From Thermothielavioides terrestris NRRL 8126 (lineage: Eukaryota > Ascomycota > Sordariomycetes > Sordariales > Chaetomiaceae), in NCBI RefSeq assembly GCF_000226115.1, contig NC_016459.1, forward strand, positions 2,651,501 to 2,715,500: a DNA stretch of 64,000 nt, read 5' to 3'. A program made the position numbers and the translations under genes. Below the pieces are notes generated by a model. The model made no database searches. It saw nothing but the letters and a program-made list of their open reading frames with translations, and had not been told where the DNA came from. Position 1 is the first letter of the stretch. Every line of letters starts with the position of its first letter. Positions 44,189 through 56,570 of the stretch are shown in pieces.

Positions 44189-46933
44189 GTACCCTCCTAG
44201 ACAGGAGACATACGGGGTTTTCGGGATCGTACACATTTTGTTCAACAAAACTTTGACGGGCTGGATCGGCTGCCGTCGTGTTAAGTTTTCCTCTCTTTGT
44301 GTCTTCCTTGAATTTCATACGATACGCGCATCTAGAAAACTGGGCGGATGCTCATGGGAATTCGGGGCGATCTCAACGATTCGGGATGGATGCATACATG
44401 CATGGGAAAGCAAAACGGGAATCGGACAAAATCACTCATCATCGTGCAAATCATTTCATCAGGCGTTTGCATCAGTGGGTGGTGTTTTTGGTTATCAACT
44501 TACCAAAATTCGGGACCGGAGAGAAAGGTGGCGGGAGGGAGTTTGGATATTCGTATCTGCCTTGAGATCTGTCTGTCATTAGATGGCTGCTTCAACGCGG
44601 TTTTGGTTATACCCCGATCAACTATATGAGAAAGTCTGCTAAGTTCAGGCCCGCGGGAGGAATCTGCCCTTGCTGACGTTGCCCATACCATATGGTCTGA
44701 CCATCCATCCTCCAGTTTGCGGCTCAGTCCGCCAGCTCTTCGAAGCAACCAGAAGGCATGATTCAGGGGTTAATGTAAAGGCTCGCACTGACCACTGACA
44801 CTGACGTAGGAGGGGGTACCAGTTGGCTCCTTAAGACACGAAAAGGTAACCTGGAACCTCTCTCGGCCGGGCCTGCTACTCAGCCCCTTGACCTTCCGGT
44901 TCGATTACCGGGGGGTAGTCCACCACATTGTCTGTCGTACCCGGCCTGCCCCTTGGCCGTGCCGCCGGCGATGGCGCGGCCCTCGTTGTGGGCGGCAACA
45001 GGGTCGGAAACAACGGGCTGTTATTCACGTCTATTTAGCCTCGCTTGACTCCGGCGGTAACCATCAACTCTGGTGTCTCGCTCACCGTTGGGGCCGACAA
45101 GACGCCGTGGTAGACCGTGGCCACAAGGACGGCGACGATGCTAGAGAGATTCATGGTACATGAGGGAAACGGCGTGTGAGTGAGGGTGCTAATGTTCATG
45201 AATACTCGGCAGCTAAGTGTGCGGAGACTGATATTGAAAACTCAGATGTAGTCAGACTGTCTAGACAGACGAGTGGGCTCTCCTTATTACCACCCACCAC
45301 AACACTCAACCCAAGTGAGACAGCCTGGCTCCTGCAGGTCGGAACCTGCTGGGTTGGTACCAGCTTAGAGTTGCCCAACAAAACATACACCAGACACAGG
45401 TTCGGCAGTGCATCTTCAGTTTGCTGAGTGTAAGATGCACCCAGCGAGGCCGACAAGATCTCGCCGAATCGATCGGCTCAACCAAGGACAGCACTCAATA
45501 GCAAGCTGGAAGCGCAGTTGTCTCGGAGTGTTTTGCCAGAGAGACGCGAAGCCCCCGGGCCTGCACACCCTCACTAGACTCCGTCCCAGAGGCTTTGGGG
45601 TACACAAGGACACCAGGTTTGCCTTTCCTGCCAGCCGAATGGGTCCTCGAAATGTTGTTCAAAAGCCGAGCTACGACAGATGTAGACTCAACGCCTGTGT
45701 CGAGTTGCCGACCTCCACAAGGGATCCTGTAGTATCAGCCTCATTCTCGGACCGTCCAAGGAGGGATGGGAGAGAAGGGGAGCAGGGAGAGTAGACATGC
45801 AGCATATATATGTCACAGACCAAGCACTCCGACCTGGGCGTTATCAACAGGAGGGCCGGGTATTTAGAAGGCCATCAACCGTTCCACCCCGCCCCTAGCT
45901 GGCCGCAGAGGGAAAGAAAGCAAAGAATGCTGAGCGGCAGGACAGCCCCCAGAGTCTGTAGGTGGCAGCTCCTCGTCGCGAGCAACATCAGTGGAGAGCG
46001 ATCCCAGGCCGGTGTGTACAGTACTGCTGCTATTCCGCCTTCGAGAGAGGCCGCAGCTCTCCATTACTTCGTGGTCTAGTCGACACATCAGAATTGAGGT
46101 CCTGTTTCTGAATGACCTAGCCTACGAGACGCATCCATGAATCTCCTTTACATAGGTGTGCCGCATACTCATCCGTTACTTCCAGAAACTAGGCTCGGAC
46201 CAACTCAACCAACCCACCCAAGAGGATGATATGTGAGGGAAGAGAGAGAAAGCCACTCAAGGAGGTATACGCACAGGTCAGCACTGACAGCAGCAGCAGC
46301 GTCGGCAGCCTGTTTTTCCCATACGCAAAGCAAGTAAACATCAAGTCAAGTGACCTTAAATGTATGCAGTCGTATTTTATTTATGTACTCTCCTCTCCAC
46401 TCTACAGACAGACACTACCACCACACCAACACCATCCCCACCCAGGTCCTCCCACCCAACCACCCGCACAAGCAGTCCACACCGCCTCAGAAAGAGAGGC
46501 GGAAAGAAAGAAAAAAAAGTTTGATATCCATCCCAAAGCTAATGCCAGAAAGTGCGGGAGGAGGCAGTCGTAAGTAACTGGGTACTCTCACATGTTGACA
46601 AGCGTGGATGAGAACAAGAAAGCGCATCCCGTGACCCATCCATCCATCCATCCGTTCGTCCATCCATCCAGCGAGCCACGCATGCCGTGATTTCTCCCCG
46701 CCCTCCAAAAAAACGGAGTGTGGAAGAAGATGGGGAAGAAATAAAAAAGCAACAGAAGCGGCAAGAAAGGAAAAAGAAAAGAAGAAAAAAAAGTAGGCAA
46801 GAATACACAAAAACCAACCGCATCTCATTCCGATCCTGATCCTGAGCCTGATATGCCCCGTCCTGCCCAAAGTAACCCTAGCAACAGAAACACAACAGCA
46901 ACAGTATAATTATGTAAGCAAGCGCCCTCACCT
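44189..46933. other. 2.7 kb intergenic region
   Basis: No gene can be supported. A CCGGTTCGATTACCGG hairpin at about 44896-44911 resembles a tRNA T-arm, but no rest of a tRNA is present. A CCAT/CGTC tetranucleotide run lies at about 46639-46670, and a purine-rich A/G tract at about 46700-46795. It should carry the SHMT and SPT7 3' ends. Confidence 0.45.
46639..46670. repeat. CCAT tetranucleotide microsatellite
   Basis: CCATCCATCCATCCATCCGTTCGTCCATCCATCC, imperfect, intergenic. A similar run occurs at about 9299-9325. Confidence 0.75.
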
Positions 46934-49900
46934 TCACCGCTGCTCCAAGCTCTCGGGACTCATCATGCCCGTGGCCGCCTCCTCCTTGTCCGTCGTCGCC
47001 TGGCTCGCCGAGTCCGCCGTCCCCAGCTCCGGCACAGGCGCGGGAGCAGGCGCAAGCACGGCCGGATTCTGGCTCGGAGCAGCCTGACCCTGACCCTGAC
47101 CCTGACTTTGCCCGGTAGGCGGGTTGGGCGGGTTGAGCACGGGGGCGCCGGCGCCCTTGAGCGCGAGCGCCGTCTTTTTCTTCTCCGGCGACGCACTGCC
47201 GCCGCCGCCGCCACCGCCCTTGCCGGCGGCCGTACCACCGCCGACAGCAGCAGCAGCACCAGCGGCAGGGCCGGAACCGGCGCCGTCGGTGACCTGGGCG
47301 AGGCCGCTCTCGAGCTTCTTCTTCTTCTTGGCCAGGGCGATCTGCTCCCTAGGGCTGCGCTTCTGGGGCGAGACGATCTTGCCGGTGGCGCCGAGACGCG
47401 GACGGGCGCGCCGCTGCTTAACGGGCAGGTCCTCGTCCTCGACGAGCGGCTGGTCGCCGTTGGCGTGCAGCTTGGCGAGGAAGAAGTTCTTGACGAGGCC
47501 GATTTGGGCCTGGATGGTCTCGCGCGTGACGGGCTCCGGCGGCGGCAGCGGCTCGAACAGGTCGGCCGCGGCGGTGCCGGCCGTCTGCGTCTGCATCTGG
47601 TACTGGCTGCGCACCCGCGACTGCAGCAGGTGCAGCGGCACCGAGAGCATCTCGAGCCCGAGGTCCTTGTCGAGTCCGAGCGCCTTGAAGCCGAAGAAAT
47701 CCTCGCCGAGCTCCTCGGCGAAGTCGCCGCCGATGAACTGCTCGCTGCCGTCGTTGAAGGCGCCCGAGCCGTCGGCGGTGCCGTCCGTGAGCGCCGGCCG
47801 CAGCAGGTCCGTGAGGTGCGCCTTCATGCGCTCGTGGATCTGGGCGAGCTTCGTACCGAGCCGCTCGACCTCGTCGCGCGCGTAGCTCTCCAGCGAGTCG
47901 ACGTCGTGGCCGTTCTCGTTGAGCGTGTGTAGGATCACCTCCTCGGGCGTGAAGCGCGGTTGGAAGCGGGCGCCTCTCTCGGCCCACACCCCGGTGGCCG
48001 GCTTCTTCTCGGCTTCGCGGTAGACGTTGAACGTGCGGACCAGCTTCTGGAAGTAGTCGCCCGCAATGTCCGTGATGGTGTCGAGCGCCGAGGGCTGCAG
48101 CTCCTCAAAGCCGGCGTGGTAAAAGAGCTTCGCCACCGAGCGCTGCAACGCGGACCTGCACGTTTCGCCCGCCATGACGGGGCCTTCCCCGGCGAGGAAA
48201 TGAGGCTCGATGTCGGCTTCTACGAAGGGTTCGGGATTGTATTTGGGAAACTGATTCGTGTATACCTGCTCGAGGTCAGGGGCCGCATCGAAAAGAAGGA
48301 AAAGAAAAAAAAATACTTACGTGAGTTTGAATTTGCATCTGTTTGATGACGCCGATCTTGGAGCACAGCTTGCGCGTTTCTTGCAATTGCTTTATGTTCG
48401 CGTCGATCTTTTGCGTCAGTCGACTCTGCGGCGAGACAAAGTGCCCCGGGGGAACGACCCGGAGCATGTCTTCGTGCTGGTTGATGACCTGGCCCTCGCC
48501 GTCCTCGATCCATTGCAGCTTCGGGTCGATGTCGGGAATGATTGTCTGCGGCTCATAGTACGAAGGGACCGACCGCTCGGCTTCGTCCTCCATGCCCTCG
48601 GCGAGCGTCTCGGGCGCCTTGGCTCCGTATTTGGAGCTGGCCGCCGAAGCGTCGAAATGGGCACTGTGGGGCACGAGCCCGAGGGCTTCGGCCTCTCTCC
48701 GAGACTTTAGGAAGCGGCGCATTCCGGCCTTGCTCCTCAAGAGAGCGGGCTCATCAATGTTGAGCTTGTTGCCGGCGAACAGCTGATAGCGCTCCTTAGC
48801 GATGAGAGCGCGGTCTTTCTTGGTGACCTGCTTCCATATCTTGTATGCCTCATCCTCGTAAATCTGTTCTGCCGCTTCGCCAAGTGCTTGGCCGAGGGCT
48901 ATGCCGTTCAGCGACGGCCCGTCGATGTCCATGGCATCGGCGTTGCTGACGCCAGAATGCCCGTTCAGGCCGCTCGGGGTCAGAGAGCCGCCAATCGGGG
49001 GCGTAGCGAAGCCGTTGCTGCCGTCCACTTCCGAGCCTTCCCGGTGGGATTTCGCGAGGAGTCCGTTAAGCTGCAGCACCGGCTTCTGCTCCACGTTTGG
49101 GGTGCCTTCTTTCCCTTGGTTCTGATCCGACGGCGCCTTTCGGGACTTGTTGGTCCCTTTAGTGCCCGCCTTGCGACCCCGAGACGACATTATCGGCTCG
49201 TCGTCGCTGTCTTCTCCGGCATCATCCTCGCCGCCGTTTTGTTTCCGGCGCTCTTCGGCTTCGACTTCGGCTCTCGGCCGGATGACGAGGTCCGGGATGA
49301 GGGGGATCAGCTTTTCGGCCTCCTTGCGCATGCCGTTGGCCATGCGGCGGAGGGGATGGCCCATGTCCTGGTTGTACTTAAGGCAATTGTCCCAGATGAG
49401 GTTAAGGTCGTAGACAAATTCCGCCTTGGACTTGTACTGGAGGTTCTTGAGCTTCTTGGTCATTGTGCCGAGATCCATGGGCTGCTTGATGACTGCGCAA
49501 CGCTCGTGTTAGGGGCAAAGTTCAGAAGTAATCGGCAGGGGGGCAAATCGAACTCACAGTTGTAGTAGTCGGGCGCATCTCTCTTGTTGACTCTGTTGAG
49601 GAAAGGGGTTGAGTATTCGGTGTGCGCCTTGAGCTCGCTGAGCACCTTCTCGAGCGCTTCGTAGAGCTCCTCCTGGCCGACGTTCTCCTCACTGGCCCAC
49701 TTGCTCCGGTTCTTGCGCACTTCGTTCATCAGCGAGCGGAGCTCGGCGTCGGACGCGCGGACCTGGTCGCGCTTCATGTCTATCCTTGCGATGAGGTGCT
49801 TCAGGGTGAGACTTGACGCGCCGAGGTTTGCGCTGCTCAGCGAGCCGTGGTTTTGGCCCGGCTGGCTCGTGTGGCCGTGGCTCGTCTTGTCCATCTCTGC

Positions 49901-50740
49901 CTGCAACTGCTTCTCGGACTCGTCGAGCTGCTGCTGCTCGAGCATGGCAATGCGGTCGTTCTCGAGCGTGTGGAAGAGCGTGTGGAAGCTCCGCTTAGCC
50001 GCCTCCTCGGTCGCATTGCGCGCCTCTTCCAATTCTTTGCGTGCATCCTCGGAGGACTTGGCTTGTGCTTGCGGCGCATCGTCTCGCCGCTTATCGGGCT
50101 GTTTCCCGGGTGACGGGATGGACTGGACCGGCGAGCTCCCGGACTTGGACGGCGACAGCAGGGTCCGGGCGGCGGCGTCGTTGGCATGCTTGGAGTGCAG
50201 GGCCTGCGGCGTCTGCGCACCACGGCCGGCGCTCTCGCGCTCGTCCTCTTCATCTTCGTCATCATCGCCGTAGTCGTCTTCGTCAATGACACGCTTCGCC
50301 CGCTTGCGCGGCGGCTCTTGGATGGGCGTGTGGTCCGTCGCGGGGGGGATCAGGGGCGCGGGCGGAGTCGGCGCTCGCTTCAGAGCGGCGATGGCACCCT
50401 CGTTGTATTCGCCGTTGTCGCCAAACAGCAGCGCCAACCTCGCCTCGGAGCGGCGAAACAGATCGGCGAAGAGGGCGCGCCGATGGTCGTCGTCGACGGG
50501 TTCGGATGCCTCAGGCATCAGCGCGAGCGGGTTGTCGCTGGGCGTCAGTGTCCGCGCCGGACCATCGTCCACGCCGGCATGGGGCGCCCGGCCGCTGCTG
50601 CCAACATGGCCGGCAGTCGGCGGGCGCCAGGCTTGATGGCCGTTGCTCATGGACATCGTTTTCCGGATTCCGGAGTGGCTAGACGGAGGGTGGTCGCTCG
50701 GGCGCCATGCGCCGGAAATGTGCTCGCGTTCGGCCGGCAC
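46934..50740 (-). CDS. SPT7: SAGA complex subunit Spt7 (bromodomain and histone fold)
   Basis: Scaffold subunit of the SAGA histone-acetyltransferase coactivator. Exons 50740-49558, 49492-48321 and 48265-46934 (introns 65 and 55 bp); 1228 residues. The bromodomain runs about 350-440. It spans the first splice, which yields [15 protein letters not shown], and it has the acetyl-lysine-binding Asn in CLKYN (Asn435). The middle region carries the acidic DDDEDEEDE and KRAKR motifs (about 165-185) and the conserved [27 protein letters not shown]. The last exon opens [24 protein letters not shown] histone-fold (Bromo_TP) domain follows at about 816-890 ([27 protein letters not shown]), which pairs with Taf10 in yeast SAGA. 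The C-terminus is Ala/Pro/Gln-rich. The start at 50740 or the later Met at 50656 (MSMSNGH) are both possible. Confidence 0.93.
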
Positions 50741-51817
50741 CAGGGCAATTCAAGTCGCCAAGGTCACATGGGCGAAAAGAGCGGCGTCAGCGGAGATGGC
50801 TGGCTAAATTTGGGCGCAATCGGCGATGTGGTGGTGGTGTCTTGATGGTTTCCGCGACGTGCGATTTAGGGGCGTCTGCGACGTGAAGTCGAGATTGGAA
50901 GCAGGCTTCTGCCCGTTCTGGGCAAGGGGACGCTGCTTTCGCTCGCCCAGCGCGTCCTCGGCGGTACTTGTCGCGGTCGATGCTCTTGCCGCCTTGCCGA
51001 CAACAGAAATATGCAAGGTATCTAAGAATCTCTCCTTTCAAAACTAGGCTCTTGACAGTGTCCGTTCCCCTCTTTTTGCAATTTGTAATGCCCAATTGGA
51101 AGTTCGGCTGGTGTACCCAGACACGGCGACCTGTACCCAGCGCTCGCTCTGGGGAGCGACGAACAAGTAACTAGATCACGTGATATGCTTCGAAGCACTG
51201 GATCCGGCGAGAATCTGGCAGCCAGTTATGGGGGAAAACGACTTGAATAGGTGAGCAAAAGACCGTTTCAGGGTATTTGGATCTCTTTTTTCTGCGAGTA
51301 TCGCGTGCAGTAGGTGGAGGTTGATGGAGAATGCGGCTCTGGTGACTAGGGGCTGTTTCCCGGTGATGCTGTTTGCTGGAGTCAGGGATCTGGCAGAGGA
51401 CATGCTTGGCTTGCAATGAGACTGGAACAATGAGAACGTGGGCATTGCTTTTTCTTACTGGAGGTTCCAGCCCCACCCATCCCATGCCACAGCCCCGGAT
51501 CCCCGCATCACAGTTGAGCCACACCTAACCCCCAATCCCCCTCGCTTGTTGAGGCTGGAGCTTGCCGGGCACCCTGGACCCGACGCTGCAGGCTGCAAGC
51601 TGTTGTGCCGGAAGCCTTGCGCAGAGCTGCAGTCTGACCAGCCCACCCGACTGCTTGCACCAACGCCAACGCCAACGTGCGACTCGAACAATGACAACCA
51701 CGAGATTGTAGCCATGACAGCGAATGTCCTGTGACAACGCATTGCAGCGATTTCACGCAAGCCTTCTCTTCCCCAAAGAGTCATCCGAGCTTGAGGCAAG
51801 CTAAGCTCACTCTCGCC
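50741..51817. promoter_or_regulatory. divergent intergenic region SPT7 / VanZ-like gene
   Basis: 1.08 kb between divergent starts with no credible frame. It holds the promoters and leaders of both genes by position. No binding motif was identified. Confidence 0.45.
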
Positions 51818-52692
51818 ATGAGGATACGGCTTCCCTTTGCAGGTGTGTTCGCCTATTAGTTCATTCCCGGACCGCGCGGCAGCAGCAGCGGCAGCGCAGC
51901 AATGTTGCGCGTGCATGCAGCAGCAGCAGAATCCACATCATACTCGCGAATCCGCATTTCTGCATAGCTAAATATCCCAGTCTGTCCCCCTAACTAACTC
52001 TCTCTCGTTGCCACCACCCTGCAGGCGTCTTCGCCGTGCTGCTGGTCCTCGCCGGCTACGCGGGCCTCTCGTCGATCCAGCTCGACGACACGGGCCTGCC
52101 CGTCAACGACAAGGTGCTGCACCTGCTCACCTTCTTCGCCCTGACCATCGCCTTCTACTGGGTCATCGACACGACCCGGCGGCGCACCCTCCACCTGACG
52201 CTGCTGGTGTGCACCCTCGGCCTCGGCTGCGGCTCCGAGGTGCTGCAGGCCGTGCTGCCCAACGGCCGCTCCTTCGACCTCTTCGACGTCGTCGCCAACC
52301 TTGTCGGCTCGCTCGCCGCCCTGGGCCTGTGCGCGTGGTACCACAAGCGCATGCTGGAGAGGAAGCGGCTAAGGAGGTACGCCGCTGTGCCGCGGGGGGA
52401 GGGTGTCGGGGAAGGCGAGCAGGATCTAGAGCTGGGGGAGGGGCCCGGCATTGCGGGCGGTGGTGCTGGTAGTGCTGCGGACCATGAGGAGGGCGTCACG
52501 GCGGCCAGCAGCAGCGCTGCTGGTGCGCAGCGATCCACTACGCTGGAAGAAGAGGTTGACAACTGGGACGAGAATGCCGTTGATGCCTGGGAGGATGACG
52601 AGACGGGCGACGTCGGCATCTCCGCGCCTCCAACGGGCAAGGATGCACAGTTGCACAGCGAGCCCGGCAGCTCGAAGAAGCGCGCGGATTGA
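51818..52692 (+). CDS. VanZ-like domain membrane protein
   Basis: Exons 51818-51842 and 52025-52692, intron 182 bp (GTGTGT...TGCAG); 230 residues. The 25-nt first exon supplies MRIRLPFA, which joins GVFAVLLVLAGYAGLSS to make the first membrane helix. Three more helices follow: LHLLTFFALTIAFYWVI (about 41-57), LHLTLLVCTLGLGCGSEVLQ and the VanZ-type LFDVVANLVGSLAALGLCAWY. The motif NGRSFDLFDVVANLVGS corresponds to the conserved VanZ signature with an acidic residue before the last helix. After a KRMLERKRLRR boundary the tail is acidic and hydrophilic, with DNWDENAVDAWEDDE. Fungal VanZ-like proteins have no established biochemical role, and the bacterial link to teicoplanin resistance does not predict function here. 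Confidence 0.85.
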
Positions 52693-52988
52693 TGGGCAAG
52701 GGGTCGGCCGGGGGAGGGGAGGGGTGGATAAAATCTAGTGCAACAGCGCGGAATATGTACGGATAACGGTTTGCGATGTCTCTCTGGCGTTCCTGCAATC
52801 AGCTTTCGCTCCTTTAGAATGGGTCGGCGGGAAAGGGATGGCGGTGTTTGGTATATGGCATGACTGTACGGGATAACGAGCGTTATGCAGGCATAAGAAT
52901 ACCGGTCACTGATACATGGCACGACGGCTTGGCTGAGAACACATCAGCATGGGCAAGTAAGACTATTCCTTTTCCACTCTATATCTTC

Positions 52989-55078
52989 CTAAAACCCGAA
53001 GCCTTCCTTATGCCACCAGACCGACCGCCCCCTCCTGACCCAGACGCCGACATGTTCTCGCAGCTCCCTCGCCATCTCTTTCGGGCCGCACACAAGCACG
53101 GCCACCCGCTCCTCTTGGCCGTGCTTGAACATGTCGTCGACGATCTCCCTAAGATCGGGTCGCTTCCGGTTGTGCTGCGACGTGTACCGGTCACGCCGGC
53201 GGTCCCGATACATGGCGCACAATTCCACCTCACCATCTCCGTCACGACCAGCGCCGCTGCTGTCAGCCCGGCGCTGCGCGGCCGTCTTCTGCCTCAGGGA
53301 CTCCGATCCTTCTGGGTCGACCACGTCCCCGGTGATGAAGATGTGGATGTTGTCGTCCTTCAGGAGAGCCTGGGCTTCCCTGCCGGTCACGGCCCACGTG
53401 GCATCGCCCGCGCTCCGGATTGCCCAGACCATCTTAACCCGTGCGCCGGGATTTTCACTAGTGATGGCGCGGTACAAGGGAACCGTGAAGGTAGCGCCGA
53501 CACCACCAGCGACGAGGAGGATCCGGTCGTAGTCGGTGCAAAGCTGGGGGAAGCGGCTCGCCGCGCCGTAGGGTCCCTCGATGGACAGCGGGATCCCGTC
53601 CTCGTCTATGCCGTTGGCCGCGCCGGGCCTTGCCAAACCGGCCAACCGCGCCAGTGCCGCGGTCATGGGACCTCCAGTGTGGCGGGCAACCAGCGTCAAG
53701 TCGCCGTTCTCCTCGTCCACGGCAGCTACCGTGAAGGGGTTGAAGAGGAACTCGAACAGCAGGTGCGAGGCAGAGGCGGCGCTCATGGACTTGCGCGCGG
53801 CCACGGGGAGGCTGAGATAGATGTGGGAGCCGGGCTGCCCGCGGAAGCGGTTCACCTTCGAATGAGGGATGCTGGCCGAGATCTTGATGAGGTTCGTGCC
53901 CGGAATCGATTCCACCTTTGCCTGTCCCGTGACGGTATCTACCTTGCGGGAGACCAAGTCGAGGATAAACACACCCAGAGCTTCAAGAAGGAAGACTCTC
54001 GCCGGAGCGGCGTGGATCATGAGCAGTAGGGGCACGATGATGCTCGCAAGGACATGGATGATGAAGAAAAGCCGGTAAGAGTATCGTCGGACCGGCCGCA
54101 GGGCCGTCGTGACGAGCAGGTTCAGACTGACGAAGGCCATGACCCCGGCGAGCACGACCGGGTTGCCCAGCCGGTAGAGGCGGTTGACCTGGACGAAAAA
54201 ATTCAAGTACAGGGATGCATGGAGGCAAAGCAGGGTGGTAGTGATGCGAGCCAGGACGCGGTGCCACCGGTTGACCTGCTCGTGGGAGGAACGCAGGAGG
54301 TAGGCGATTGGGTTGAGGGACTTGAGGGCCAGGAGATACTGCAGCGGCCATTGCGAGACCGCAACGATGCCGAGCCTCTTTGTCAAGTGCAGATAGTCTG
54401 CAGCCGTTAGGCAGCCGTGGATGGAGCACGCAGGAGAGATGGCGAGACGTACCGTCGCCCGTCCCCAGCACACTGAGCAACAGAAGCCAGGAGGTCCACA
54501 GGATGCCAACAACCCACTCTGTTAGCGGATTAGCAGCGCGCCTCAAGAAACTTGAGAAAAAAGAGAAGAAGGAAGGAATGAAGGAAAAACAAAATTGCAA
54601 GAAAAGGAAGAAATGAGAAGCGGAGAAGTGAGAAGCAGAGAAACAACAGACAAGACCGAACAGAAGCAATCCCACGTCCTACACCAACCATCCCGGCATG
54701 GGATATTACCGTCCCAAACAATCAGATCAGAAACAAGCACCTACGATCCCGCTGCCCCAGCACCCACCCGGCCAGCACAACATCCTCGCCCAACCACCAG
54801 CGCACCCTCCTCGTCCAGGCCGTCCACGCGCCGACGCCGCTGTTCCGGCGCTGCTTCAGGACCGGCGAGCTCGGGACGGCGTCGTAGTCGCCCCGGCGGC
54901 GGCCTTGGGGCGGGGCCCGGACCGCCACCCACCGGGCGGCCCGGCACAGCAGGACAGCAGCGACGGGCACCAGGGCCGAGAGCTGGGCGTACAGGGCGTA
55001 CGCGTCAAGCGCCCGGCGCCGCGCCAGCTTCTCGGCCGGCGGCAGGTCGAGGATGAAACGGTAGTGCGGCCACGCCAT
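52989..55078 (-). CDS. FRE-type ferric reductase / NADPH-dependent flavocytochrome
   Basis: Membrane flavocytochrome that moves electrons from NADPH via FAD and two haems, usually to reduce extracellular metal. Exons 55078-54745, 54518-54453, 54397-52989 (introns 226 and 55 bp); 602 residues. The small 22-codon exon gives QWVVGILWTSWLLLLSVLGTGDD, joining a typical DYLHLTKRLG. Two His-x13-His pairs for haem are visible: His179/His193 and His248/His262. The FAD region reads FNPFTV where the canonical motif has HPFT. The NADPH site contains VAGGVGATFTVPLY, and CGPKEMARELREHV lies near the C-terminus. The N-terminus has one helix (YALYAQLSALVPVAAVLLC) but no obvious signal peptide. Whether it reduces iron, copper or oxygen cannot be read from the sequence. 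It converges with the VanZ-like gene, 296 bp apart. Confidence 0.88.
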
Positions 55079-56570
55079 TTTTCTGCGCGAGGGGAGTAGA
55101 CGGTATGGTACCGAGGTAGTTGCCCGCCCGTCAAGCCTAGATGGGCCTGTCGACCTACTGCGCGCAGGGAGGGAATGAACGTGCTGCTGTGTAAACAGGA
55201 GGAGGGAGGGAATGAGGTGGAAGACGCAGGCAGGGGAAGGGTACCCTATGGAGAAGTCGGGACTATAATTTAAGAACGATAACGAACGGAGAGACGGCTG
55301 GCCGGACACGGCTGGTTTCGGGGGTTTCACTCAATTGAATGCCCGTCCGGCGCAGTCCACACACAGCCTTGCCGCCCGCCCTGCGCCGCTTTGCAACTTA
55401 CACTACAAGGCCAACTCGGCCATTTTGGGCGTCTCTCCTTCCCACCCCACTTTCAAATGCAGTGCTTAGGTAAGCACATGGCGACAGGGATTCGGTTTAT
55501 CGTGTGCGGGCACTTGCAGCTGCTGCCAAGGTGCACGACCTGTTCACCTCCTGTAAACACCGGTTCGCATCTTGTTTGGATCTCCAGAGGCTCAAGTGCA
55601 AAACACAAGGAATCGAGGAGACCAACGATAAAATCAGCAATACAGCCTTGAGTGACAGCCCGCAGCGTGTTACTCCACTCAAGCAGCAGCCCTGGTTAAT
55701 TGACTGGCTGCTGTTCCGCTGGTGGACGTTAAAGAGGTCCCGCCAAGACTAATTTCGGCCAATTGTCGGCAATGTTTTTACACCGTCAGTACGTCGCCAA
55801 GATCGCCACGGGGTTTGCACTATCGCCAAGGGTTAGTTCGCCGGGGGTACGGAGGGCGGCGCTAGCCCCCCGCTAGTTAGGATTTAGGTTAGGTTAGGAT
55901 ACGGGTTATAGTTAGGGTATAGATTATCCTCGTTTCCTTTTTTTTTTCGATTTGGTTGAGGTATCGTAAAGTTGTTGTTGTTGCGAGTCTTTGCGATTTT
56001 GCATTGTTGATATTCGAAGTCGTGGCGGCCTCGCTCACCCTTGGCGATTTGTAATTACTTGTACGCGGCAGTCTCCGAAATTAGTCTTGGCGGGACCTCT
56101 TTAACGACGACCGTTCCGCTCCGCAGCAAGACGCCGGGAACCGCCCGCTTGGTTCACGATCTCGTAGCTGAAACCGTCAACCTCACTAACCCCCTGCAAT
56201 GGCTACGTCAAAGACAGGCACTCTCCTCAGCCTGGCATCTTCTCCCTCCGCCGATGGTCGCGTGTGAGTTTGGAACGGCCACGTGTAGATACTGACGTGC
56301 CCTGCCCGATTTGTCAGCTCGTCTCAACTTGGGACAATCTGGCAACATCGGCTCGGCGATGAGAAGTCGCGGAGGGGCACGCGCGGCGGTTGGAGCCTGT
56401 TTTTGACGCAGGAACCGAGAGCAAAGTCCGAGCCCTCTCGGCCCCCCCGATAGCCACTGCGATCCAAGGAATGTATCGGCGTGTCTTGGATAGAGTACCT
56501 AGGTTACTACACAGTAATTCGTCCCATTACTTCCACCAGCCCCTCCCCTCCTCCCGTTCTGTTCCCCAGA
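55079..56570. other. intergenic region with degenerate telomere-like run
   Basis: Contains the FRE promoter (left) and the GPCR 3' end (right). Around 55874-55915 is TTAGGATTTAGGTTAGGTTAGGA followed by GTTAGGG, similar to but not identical with TTAGGG telomere repeats. No gene seen. Confidence 0.45.

Noticed and set aside
44896..44911. tRNA T-arm-like CCGGTTCGATTACCGG
   Set aside because: The loop is 6 rather than 7 nt, and no acceptor, D or anticodon arms fit around it.
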